DNA of 61,175 nucleotides from Myxococcaceae bacterium (GTDB lineage Bacteria > Myxococcota > Myxococcia > Myxococcales > Myxococcaceae), in the NCBI GenBank assembly GCA_016926755.1, contig JAFGNZ010000019.1, forward strand, positions 1 through 61,175. The letters are read 5' to 3'. The position numbers were made by a program, and so were the translations under genes. The notes beneath the pieces are model-generated. The model saw nothing but the letters and a program-made list of their open reading frames with translations, made no database searches and was not told the DNA's origin. Positions 1 to 7,934 of the stretch are shown piece after piece (within the stretch, counting starts at the first letter, position 1; the number at the start of each line of letters is the position of its first letter).

Positions 1-1
1 G

Positions 2-2944
2 CCAAGCCTCTCCACCGTCTCCCGCCGTGGACTCCTCAGTCCAGGGAGCGAGATCCACGGTTCCTGCAAGAGAGCCAATCAGATCGAGGCCAATCAATAC
101 GAGATTCTCCAGCGTCTCGGAGAAGTCTTGCGCGAAGTGCGTGGCCTGAACTCGATGGCGATAACACACTTCGGTGTCATTCGTAATGACTTCGAACTTC
201 TCCGCGAGGCGATAGAGACAGAGGCACGCGAGAGCGCAGAGGAAGCATTCCAACTCGATGTTGCATTGGCGCGCACGCTATTTTCTGCCGACCGATACTT
301 AGGTTTTGAGACCGCTTACATTGAGAGACTCACGAGATTTTACCAGCACGCGATGAGCACGGCTCGGAGAAGTGCATTTAGCGGTCCGTCTGCACTCTCG
401 CCAGTTGAGCCAACATGGATGCGACGGATTGCGAAGGAAATTCTCGGGCGGGGGCGGGTCGATCTCTTATTCGCCACGCTTCCGGCTATTGTTGAGTCGT
501 GTGGTAGTCGACTCTCGCTCGCGCCAGAGGACACGCTGCGCAACCCTGTAGAATGGGCACGTGGCGCGGAGGCATTTCTAGAAGCCCGGACCATTGTCCC
601 TGAAGTTAGCGTCCTAGCGACGGCTGGGCTAACAAAAGAACTTTGGAAAGAGGGACTGTTCCTAAGAAATGCTGCCATTGAGGCTACATCTCCCGTAGTG
701 CTGCGCGCCGCAGCGAAGAAAGTGAGGGCGCACTACGATAGTGTGCTGCGGCCTTATCTGAAAAGTGTATTTGAAGAATGGGGCGCGGCCAACCTGAAGC
801 GCTACCTCTTTCGTTTCCATGGTCATTCGCGGCCGGACCTCGAACCAGACCGACGCTATTATGGATTGAGCAAGTATCCGCATGAAAGCAATCCTGATGG
901 GGCCGTTTCGTTCGATGAAGACCCAGTAGAAGCGGCAGTAGCCGCAGGCCTCATCCGTAAGAAACTGATCGAGTCAAAAGTACATACCGGCACGCATAGC
1001 TGGACCGATGAGAAATACCATCTTGAAGTTATCTCAGGTCGTTATGCTGGATTCGTTCTTGGAGCCATTAAAGAGTCATGGCATCATGACGACTACCGCA
1101 GCCGACGGTGCAGCCTCGAGGTGAGGAGCCTTAGCCATGGTGGAGAGTCTATATGGTGGGTCACGGAACTCGGCGAGGTATTAGGGTTTTGCATTCGCCT
1201 GCTTCGCGAGCACAGTCAATTTGATGTGCTGCGTAAAGCGTTTCCGGAAGTGCTGAAGGCAAAACTTAAACTTGAGGATTCCGTACTTGACCATCATGAA
1301 GCGCTGACCGGGAGCGCAGCTCTTTTGGGGGTACTCGGTCTCCTGTGCGGATCGCGTGCACCGTTTACAACTGATCAGTTGAGCGTCAAGAATGCCCCCA
1401 TGCTGGTTGCGCGAGAGGAACTTGCTGAGTTCCTCTCTGGGTTCATTGTGGGTGACTGGTTTCTGCGCGTACGGGACGTGGATTTGGATCGACTCATGAG
1501 GTACTTCCGTACACCAAGCGCAGCCGCGAGGACTGTTCTGTCAAGATTGTCCCCTGAGTTAAGAGCCGAAGTCGAGGCTCTTTCAGTAGGCCCGCTTTCC
1601 GCAGATTTTCGCTCTCGGATCGTCGTCGAACTGAATCGAGTTATCGCTGGCCCGAGCCTCAAAGATGCAAGCTGGCCGGTCGACCTAAAGCTTGATTCCG
1701 AGACACAGTATGCTCTTCGAAGTCAACTGCCTGGCGACGAGCGAAAGCTAAATCGGCTTCTCCTCTTGGATGCCTTCCCTGAAGCGTTCCCCCGCAGTGC
1801 ACTGCAAGGACGAGGACTGTCTCGGTTGCTCACAACCGATAAATATCAATCACTGGCAACTGCGCAGTCGCCCTTCCCGTGGTGGTCACAAGTTGAGGAG
1901 CTTTTGGCAAGTCGCGCATCTCGCGAGGAGTCTTGGGTCGAAGCAAGAGCACGGCGCTTGGATGGCGTACGGTCGGCTATTGAAGGCCCGTTGGTTATTG
2001 ACGAGACGCTTCGAAGAATTGCTGGATACGCATCAACGATGGGCATCACGCTTGAACCTCCATCACCTCCAGCCCACGTCGTTTTTTCATCGCAGATGGA
2101 AGCAGCGCTCCGTGACCTTGTTGCCGCTGCTGGTGATGCTTTCAAGGATCTCCGCGGTACTCCGCAGTCGGGTGCAAATGGTCGTGTCTGGCGCTCGCGC
2201 GTTGTTCTTCCTGGCGCAACTGAGTGCTTGATTGTTTTGGATGGCGTCGACCCAACCGCCGCGTTTTGCTCATGTTACTTCAATCCTGCGGACGAAAAGG
2301 CGACCGAGACTTGGTTCGAGGATCTTCGTACAGTAGCGGAGGCAGTACTGCCTATTGATTGGATAATGCAAGATGGTGGCAGTGCTGTCCACAAAATGGC
2401 TGCGCGCTTTGCTAGTCCTGTTGAAGACGGCGTGGCAGTGGAGCTCGCGGTTGCTCCGGGCTTCACGCTAACGGTGCTGTCACCCCGCGCGCGCACGCGG
2501 TTGGATATCCTCAATGGTGAGTTTACCAAGAGCCTGAAGGATGTGGTCGAAGCGGCTCGGCAGCGCTTCCGGAAGTGGTTCGATGACCCCCATAAGCCCG
2601 TGAAGCTCAAGGTCACTATCCCTGGCTTTGAATCGGTAGAAGTGACAGGTCACCCGTCATCGCATGGCTACTTTGACGCGATGCCCCAGCCTCGATACGA
2701 GGCAAAGAGTTCCACATGGTGGGAAGACCGCATGACCGAGGAGCGTTTCGAGAGGCTGAAGACCCTCGTAGAATCGACGTTGGGCAATACGTGGGTGAAG
2801 TCAACGGGCTCACCAGCCCAATCTGGACAGACGGGGGATCCCGACCCAGTTGTGTGGATTGAGAACAGCACGAATGTTCGCGTTGAACTCAAGTGTATCG
2901 AATATGTGTGGATTTATCTCACGATCTGCTCGCCGCCAACTTAG
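2..2944 (+). CDS. Large protein of unknown function, 5' end outside window
   Basis: I do not recognise this protein. The frame is open from base 2 with no stop, and the residues before the first possible internal starts (TTG at 128, ATG at 155) read like ordinary protein, so the gene most likely begins left of the window; at least 980 residues are present. It has no signal peptide, membrane segment or clear nucleotide-binding motif. It looks like a soluble, mostly helical protein with several Trp-rich patches and charged stretches. Its DNA is visibly more A/T-rich and its codon use less GC-biased than the NRPS genes further right, which fits recent transfer. It lies in the same accessory block as nuclease and ABC-3C genes, so a role in genome conflict is possible but only by association. 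Coding is convincing; function is unknown. Confidence 0.7.
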   Translation, partial: PSLSTVSRRGLLSPGSEIHGSCKRANQIEANQYEILQRLGEVLREVRGLNSMAITHFGVIRNDFELLREAIETEARESAEEAFQLDVALARTLFSADRYLGFETAYIERLTRFYQHAMSTARRSAFSGPSALSPVEPTWMRRIAKEILGRGRVDLLFATLPAIVESCGSRLSLAPEDTLRNPVEWARGAEAFLEARTIVPEVSVLATAGLTKELWKEGLFLRNAAIEATSPVVLRAAAKKVRAHYDSVLRPYLKSVFEEWGAANLKRYLFRFHGHSRPDLEPDRRYYGLSKYPHESNPDGAVSFDEDPVEAAVAAGLIRKKLIESKVHTGTHSWTDEKYHLEVISGRYAGFVLGAIKESWHHDDYRSRRCSLEVRSLSHGGESIWWVTELGEVLGFCIRLLREHSQFDVLRKAFPEVLKAKLKLEDSVLDHHEALTGSAALLGVLGLLCGSRAPFTTDQLSVKNAPMLVAREELAEFLSGFIVGDWFLRVRDVDLDRLMRYFRTPSAAARTVLSRLSPELRAEVEALSVGPLSADFRSRIVVELNRVIAGPSLKDASWPVDLKLDSETQYALRSQLPGDERKLNRLLLLDAFPEAFPRSALQGRGLSRLLTTDKYQSLATAQSPFPWWSQVEELLASRASREESWVEARARRLDGVRSAIEGPLVIDETLRRIAGYASTMGITLEPPSPPAHVVFSSQMEAALRDLVAAAGDAFKDLRGTPQSGANGRVWRSRVVLPGATECLIVLDGVDPTAAFCSCYFNPADEKATETWFEDLRTVAEAVLPIDWIMQDGGSAVHKMAARFASPVEDGVAVELAVAPGFTLTVLSPRARTRLDILNGEFTKSLKDVVEAARQRFRKWFDDPHKPVKLKVTIPGFESVEVTGHPSSHGYFDAMPQPRYEAKSSTWWEDRMTEERFERLKTLVESTLGNTWVKSTGSPAQSGQTGDPDPVVWIENSTNVRVELKCIEYVWIYLTICSPPT

Positions 2945-3407
2945 CTTGGTGTGGGTTTGACGCACTGTCAGTGCTTGTTGTCTCTTTGAGAGGTTTCACC
3001 TAGTTGGCGCAGCATGACAATGTGATCCTTGGTAGGTGAACTGCCTTCGTCGGGGCATACTCTGGACCAGCTGAAAGTCCAAAGGCCGTGGTGGAGTGGG
3101 GACCTGCGAGGATTTCTTTCCCGACATTAGGAGGCGCTGGCTTGCGTAGAGGGACAAGCCGAGGACCGGTAAACTCTGTGCCGTGGGGCGCTTCCATGTG
3201 CCGTCAGTGTGCCGTGCCTGCGCGGAATCAGGCGGAACGAGGTGGAACAGGGTGGGACGGGACGGGATGACGAACCCGAGCAAAATCAAGGGGATGGTGG
3301 GTAACGGCCCGTCCTGCTGGGGACGCGTCGCCTTAAGGCCCAGGCCGCCGATCTATGCTGCTCATGCTAGGCCCGGTGATTCAGCAGGGGCCGGCAGCGA
3401 GACTCTA
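2945..3407. other. Non-coding gap with three TGTGCCGT repeats
   Basis: About 460 bases separate the large unknown gene from the EVE-DUF3883 gene. The octamer TGTGCCGT occurs three times on the plus strand, at 3177, 3197 and 3208, followed by a run of imperfect GGTGGAAC/GGTGGGAC-like units at about 3230-3265. The downstream frame stays open back to 3183, but its first part reads as low-complexity Gly/Arg/Pro-rich sequence, so I treat it as leader. No promoter, tRNA or terminator could be recognised with confidence. Confidence 0.35.
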
Positions 3408-4424
3408 ATGAGGGGCAAGTACACAGGGGGCTACAACCTCTTCGCTGATGGGCGCCGGGCCTGGATGTTCCAGGCTTCTGACGAGGCCGGCTGGAATTTC
3501 GAGAAGCTCTTTGCAGACCCATGCTCGGTCAACCCGGAAGCTGGGAGGCAGATGTGCGGTGATGGTTGGGTAAAATCAGCCCCGAGCCGTAAGCGCATCA
3601 GGGACGAGTTCCAGCCAGGGCACCTCATGTTCCTCTACCAGGCGGCCCCCAAGAAGGCGGTCGTCGGCCTTGCGAGGCTTGCCTCTCACGGTTACGCGCA
3701 GCGCAGGAACCACGTCGCCCAAGGCAAGGGTACCTACTTCGACCTCGACTGGTGGATGTCCACAGCCCCGTTATCCTTCGACGCTTTCAAATCGGACCCA
3801 GTGCTCGCGGGCATGGAGAAGGCGCGAATCGCTCAGGGCACCATCTCCCGGGTCTCGGAAGCCGAGGCAAGGAGGCTCTTGGAGGTGCTCAGCCTTGATG
3901 CTGAGCAGTGGGCAGCGGTGAAGAGGGAGTGGCGGTTTCCCGCGCAGCGGAGTGGGAAACTACCGAAAGGAGTCGGGTCGGCTACACCAACCTTGAAGCG
4001 AGGCGGGGACGGAGGGCGAGAGGATGATCCCGAGGTTCGCCGAGCGATTGAGGCGCGCTCCATGCACGTCGTGCAAGAGCACTACAAAACCCTTGGTTGC
4101 AAGGTGGAGGTCACTGCTTCCACGCACCCATTCGACCTGAGGTGTCGCTGGGGCTCCAAGGAGGTTCGCGTGGAGGTGAAGGGAACTCGAGGGGAGGGGG
4201 CTATTGTCGAGCTTACGGTCGGGGAGGTGGAGAATGCCCGGGGAGCGGCTTGGCGCACTGATCTCGCTATCGTTTCGGGCATTGTCCTACGTGTCCAAAG
4301 AGGGATTCCAGTGGGATTTGGAGGGCAACTCCGGATTCTTGAGGACTGGAGTCCGAGGTTGGATGACCTCACTCCGACCCGGTTCCTCTACGTAGTTCCT
4401 CAAGAGCGCAAGGCATCGAAATGA
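3408..4424 (+). CDS. EVE domain plus DUF3883 (PD-(D/E)XK-like) protein
   Basis: The predicted protein has 338 aa. Residues about 8-150 have the layout of an EVE domain (PUA-like fold, a reader of modified bases): an opening that reads YNLFADGRRAWMFQ and a later block GHLMFLYQAAPKKAVVGLARL. Residues about 210-330 match the DUF3883 pattern, with the motif EVKGT at 256-260 preceded by an FDLR stretch, which is the (D/E)XK signature of a restriction-type nuclease fold. EVE and DUF3883 are both known from modification-dependent restriction proteins. I start at ATG 3408 because the open frame upstream (possible ATGs at 3183, 3267 and 3294) has no domain homology. The stop overlaps the HNH gene by four bases (ATGA), so the two are probably translationally coupled. 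Domain calls are by eye. Confidence 0.7.
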   Translation: MRGKYTGGYNLFADGRRAWMFQASDEAGWNFEKLFADPCSVNPEAGRQMCGDGWVKSAPSRKRIRDEFQPGHLMFLYQAAPKKAVVGLARLASHGYAQRRNHVAQGKGTYFDLDWWMSTAPLSFDAFKSDPVLAGMEKARIAQGTISRVSEAEARRLLEVLSLDAEQWAAVKREWRFPAQRSGKLPKGVGSATPTLKRGGDGGREDDPEVRRAIEARSMHVVQEHYKTLGCKVEVTASTHPFDLRCRWGSKEVRVEVKGTRGEGAIVELTVGEVENARGAAWRTDLAIVSGIVLRVQRGIPVGFGGQLRILEDWSPRLDDLTPTRFLYVVPQERKASK

Positions 4425-4915
4425 GCAAGAAACCAAAACAAAAGCTCAAAGCATCAGTTTCGACGACCAAGAGCATGATTCGACGTTCGCTGTTCGAAAT
4501 CATCGACCCGCAGCCGACGCCGGCTCAGGAGGCTCGCCTCTGGGTGCACTTTGGCTCCGCATGCGCCTACTGCGGCCTCACTCTCGTTCAGGGAGAGAAG
4601 CAGGCGCACCTGGATCACTTGGTACCCTCGTCAGCAGGTGGCCGCAACCATGTCGTTAACCGGGTGCTCGCCTGTGCCCCTTGCAACGAGGGTGGGAAGC
4701 GGGACCTCGACTGGGAAACTTTTCTCAGGGCGAAGTGCACTGTGGATGCGGAGTTCGAGACCCGGCGTGCCCGAATCCTGGCGTGGCAGGCGCAGTTCGA
4801 GGTGGGCGATCTTCAGCTGCCTCCGGCCCTCATCGAGGAGATCGAGAAAGCGAGAGTCCGAGTCATTGCGGCCTACGACTCCGCCGTTGCTCAGGTCCGC
4901 GCCTTCAAGCGTTAA
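4421..4915 (+). CDS. HNH endonuclease
   Basis: This 164-aa protein carries a compact HNH/zinc module in its first two-thirds: Cys48-x2-Cys51, then His63-Leu-Asp65-His66 within the motif HLDHLVPSSAGG, Asn80, and Cys85-x2-Cys88-Asn89. This is the usual beta-beta-alpha-metal nuclease layout with a structural zinc. The basic N-terminus and helical C-terminus could help DNA binding. It starts inside the stop of the EVE-DUF3883 gene (ATGA overlap). An adjacent modified-base reader, a PD-(D/E)XK-like domain and an HNH nuclease suggest modification-dependent restriction. A homing or mobile-element nuclease is less likely because of the tight coupling. Confidence 0.8.
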   Translation: MSKKPKQKLKASVSTTKSMIRRSLFEIIDPQPTPAQEARLWVHFGSACAYCGLTLVQGEKQAHLDHLVPSSAGGRNHVVNRVLACAPCNEGGKRDLDWETFLRAKCTVDAEFETRRARILAWQAQFEVGDLQLPPALIEEIEKARVRVIAAYDSAVAQVRAFKR

Positions 4916-5011
4916 GAGCCGCGGTGAATTTTTTCGTTCCACGCCCGTCGGAAGCGACTGGGGCTGCCAGTAGCTCTGACCATTTCGATCGAACTATTCT
5001 CGGGGAACTCA

Positions 5012-6379
5012 ATGTTCGCTCAGACTGCTGAGGTCAAGCGTGTCTCTCCTCGGCCACGGCGAATCATCCTGATGTCTATCGATTGGAGCCGTGAAAAAGA
5101 CCCACGGCTCCCACTGGGGCACGCCTCGATAGTTGCCGCACTGCGGCAGGTGGGGGGGGATGTACAGGCGTTCTCTTTCGCAATCAACCAGGCTGCTTTC
5201 AGCGAGGAGTGCATCCTGTGGACCATCCTCGACAGTGCGCGGGGGGCGGAGCCGGAGCAGGTGGACGTGGGCATTGGCGTCTACGTGTGGAACGACCGGG
5301 TGGTGAAGAGGCTGCTGGTGGCGCTCCGGCGGAACGGCTTCAAGGGACGGCTCATCCTCGGAGGACCGCAGATTTCTTACGCGGGAGCAGGCCTCGAGCA
5401 GCTCTACCCCGAGGCGGATGCGTTCGTTCGGGGGTATGGCGAGGAGGCCATGGTGGCACTCGCCTCCTCGTCCGAGCGTATTCAGTTTGTGGGAGTTCAC
5501 TGGGCAGGGCAGGTGGATTCCGGTCTCCAGGCGCAGGCTCGGCTGGAGACGTTAGCCTCTCCCTTCCTCGGTAACGTGATCGACCTTTTCGGAGGGCAAC
5601 GGTTCATTCGGTGGGAGACGCAGCGCGGCTGTCCCTTCCGCTGCTCGTTCTGCCAGCACCGGGAGGCGGGCAACCGGCTTCGACGCCGGGACATTCCACT
5701 GGTGCGGCTGGAGCGGGAGATAGAACTGTTCGTGCGCTCAGGAGTGGACGATATCGCCGTGCTGGATCCGCTCTTCAATCTGGGAGACCACGCACTGGCG
5801 GTGCTGAGGACGTTTCTAAGGCTCGGTTATCGCGGGCGGTTGTCGTTGCAGTGCCACTTCTCGACGCTGGATGACGAGTTCCTCGACGCCTGTGAGGGGC
5901 TCGATGTGAGGCTCGAATTTGGTCTTCAGACCATCCACGAGCGGGAGGCTCGGGCGGTGGAGCGGGTGAATCACCTAGGGAAGGTGATGGAAGGCATTTG
6001 CAAGCTCCATGAACGCGGCATCCCATTCGAGGTCTCCATCATCTTCGGTCTGCCCGAGCAGACGTTGGAGTCCTTCCGGAGGACGGTCGACTTCTGCCTG
6101 CGGCAGCGGGTGCCGGTACTCAAGGCGTTTCCTCTCATGTTGTTGCGAGGGACCTCTCTGGAGCGAGAGAGGACACGGTGGGGGCTTGAGGAGAGCAGCG
6201 AGCCCATCCCCAGCGTCATCCGCAGCCACACCTTTGATGAGCAGGAGTGGCGACGTATGGAGGCGCTCGCGGAAGCACTTCGCCGGACAGAGGGTGAGCA
6301 TCCTGCTTGTGTCGAAGCTTTGGAGGAGTGTGTGGTTCCCTCCCCGGACACTGCTGGCTGGTGGTCGCCTGCTGCGTAG
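5012..6379 (+). CDS. B12-binding-type radical SAM protein
   Basis: The 455-aa protein has the two-part structure of the cobalamin-binding radical SAM superfamily. The N-terminal Rossmann-like half (about 15-175) includes the stretch RLPLGHASIVAALR and the block LILGGPQISY. The radical SAM core begins at RGCPFRCSFC, with Cys207, Cys211 and Cys214 forming the CxxxCxxC cluster motif. No clear DxHxxG cobalamin-ligand motif is visible, so cobalamin may bind base-off or not at all. Further conserved-looking blocks are LEFGLQT (about 303-309) and FEVSIIFGLPEQ (about 336-347), as in the methylthiotransferase/B12 radical SAM group. The substrate is unknown. It sits 96 bases after the HNH gene and 53 bases before the next unknown gene on the same strand, within a defence-like block, which is unusual for this family. 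Confidence 0.85.
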   Translation: MFAQTAEVKRVSPRPRRIILMSIDWSREKDPRLPLGHASIVAALRQVGGDVQAFSFAINQAAFSEECILWTILDSARGAEPEQVDVGIGVYVWNDRVVKRLLVALRRNGFKGRLILGGPQISYAGAGLEQLYPEADAFVRGYGEEAMVALASSSERIQFVGVHWAGQVDSGLQAQARLETLASPFLGNVIDLFGGQRFIRWETQRGCPFRCSFCQHREAGNRLRRRDIPLVRLEREIELFVRSGVDDIAVLDPLFNLGDHALAVLRTFLRLGYRGRLSLQCHFSTLDDEFLDACEGLDVRLEFGLQTIHEREARAVERVNHLGKVMEGICKLHERGIPFEVSIIFGLPEQTLESFRRTVDFCLRQRVPVLKAFPLMLLRGTSLERERTRWGLEESSEPIPSVIRSHTFDEQEWRRMEALAEALRRTEGEHPACVEALEECVVPSPDTAGWWSPAA

Positions 6380-6432
6380 GCGCGTGGGCCCCTGACAGAC
6401 GACCGAGACGAACACGCCACCCAGAGAAGCGC

Positions 6433-7833
6433 ATGGTTTCCGAGAACCTAATCGACTGGAAGACTGCCTCCGAACTGGGGCTGAAGCGCGTGCGGATCCT
6501 CGACCTGCGAGTCAAGGCACACCGCAGCGGCGGCATCTTCTTCATTGAGGAACTTGTTCAATACGACAACGGCCAGAGGGGCTGGCGATTCCGTACCGGC
6601 GAGGGTCCCATGGGCAACTCGTTCATCCACAAGTTCAAGACCAAGGCCAAGGCGGAGGCCGAGATCGCATTGGTCCGCCTTGACATGGTCTTGCGCGAGG
6701 CGGATGCCGTGCTGCGAGATGAATTCGGCATCGACCATCTCCGCCGCGACAACCTGATGCGTCTGTGGGGGGATCACACGACACGCGAGCCGGGCAGGTT
6801 ACCGACTGCCGGGGAACTTGTAGCCCTGTTTCGCGAACAGCGTGCCACCCTAGCTGCCGCGCTGGACGCGATTCGTGCCCAAGACGGCGGCGAGCAGCAG
6901 CCGCGGGATTACGAACTCTTGTGGGCCTTCAAGGAGGGCCGCCGGAGCGTCACGGAGTTGGTGGTGTGGTGGCGCGAGAGGCTGGAGATGCAGGAGGCGC
7001 GGCGCGTCTCCTCCGAACTCAAAGAGCGAAAGGCGAAGGAACGCTCCGAGCGCAGGGCACGTGAGGATGCCTTTCTGCAAGCCAAAGCAGCCGAGAAGGC
7101 CTCTGCCTTGGTGCCGCCGGTGCGTGAGGCGCTATTGCTGGTCGGCCGGGCGGCATCGAAGTCCGTCCTCGAGCGCATCGCGGTGGCGTTGTGCGGAAAG
7201 CCCTACCTGCGGCACGTCCTCATGGTCGAGAGCGGTGACCCTCGGCTCTACGTCTCCAAGGACGGGCTGGTGTGGAAAGAGTGGGGTCGAGGCGAGACGT
7301 ACGAGCGCAAGCGTCGAATCGCGGCCCGTGCAGTGATCGCCGACGCCTTCGGCATGGACCCTAAGGACAACTGGCTCAAGGTGCGTGGCGCGCTGCTGAA
7401 GATGCTGAAGCCTAGCAACCTCGACATGCTGCACCGGAAGGATGTTCAGGACGCGCTGGAGGAGGCGCGCGCGGCCGGGCGGACGCTGGTCGTCATCCGC
7501 CAGCTGGCGTTTCTGTGGGACGAGGACGCTGGTGAATGGTATCTACGAGAGGTCGAGCGCCGCGACAGTGCAACAGCCTCCGGTTGCACCCTCTGGGCCG
7601 AGGGTCCTATCGAGTCCACCAACTATGGTCGCATCATCGTGCTGCCCTACGTGAAGGAGGACGGCACTCAGGTGGTTGGCCACACCCGCAACGCGCCCCA
7701 CGAGGGGGGGGCGGAGCCGCGGACTGAGCCCAAGGTCATCCTCTTCGCGGTATACGACGAACTCGGCCGCGATGACACCTGGGATCACTACGGCAACGAG
7801 ATCGTTCCGGATGACGACGAGGTGGATGTCTAG
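6433..7833 (+). CDS. Protein of unknown function with central coiled coil
   Basis: I do not recognise this 466-aa protein. I start at ATG 6433 because AGAGAAG lies just before it and because the upstream part of the open frame overlaps the end of the radical SAM gene and reads as noise. Residues about 180-225 form a long charged helix rich in Arg, Glu and Lys, likely a coiled coil. The rest looks globular, with a very acidic C-terminal tail. There is no signal peptide or membrane segment. It follows the radical SAM gene by 53 bases on the same strand and converges on the ABC-3C operon. The pairing suggests partner or substrate of the radical SAM enzyme, but that is inference from position only. 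Confidence 0.7.
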   Translation: MVSENLIDWKTASELGLKRVRILDLRVKAHRSGGIFFIEELVQYDNGQRGWRFRTGEGPMGNSFIHKFKTKAKAEAEIALVRLDMVLREADAVLRDEFGIDHLRRDNLMRLWGDHTTREPGRLPTAGELVALFREQRATLAAALDAIRAQDGGEQQPRDYELLWAFKEGRRSVTELVVWWRERLEMQEARRVSSELKERKAKERSERRAREDAFLQAKAAEKASALVPPVREALLLVGRAASKSVLERIAVALCGKPYLRHVLMVESGDPRLYVSKDGLVWKEWGRGETYERKRRIAARAVIADAFGMDPKDNWLKVRGALLKMLKPSNLDMLHRKDVQDALEEARAAGRTLVVIRQLAFLWDEDAGEWYLREVERRDSATASGCTLWAEGPIESTNYGRIIVLPYVKEDGTQVVGHTRNAPHEGGAEPRTEPKVILFAVYDELGRDDTWDHYGNEIVPDDDEVDV

Positions 7834-7934
7834 CGAGGGCTAACCGAGGCGCCTCCGCTACGGCCTGCTGTTGCGATGAGGTCTCCCTGGGCCGCTTCGT
7901 TGAGGAAACGGCTGCGGGCTGTTCAGCGAATCTT

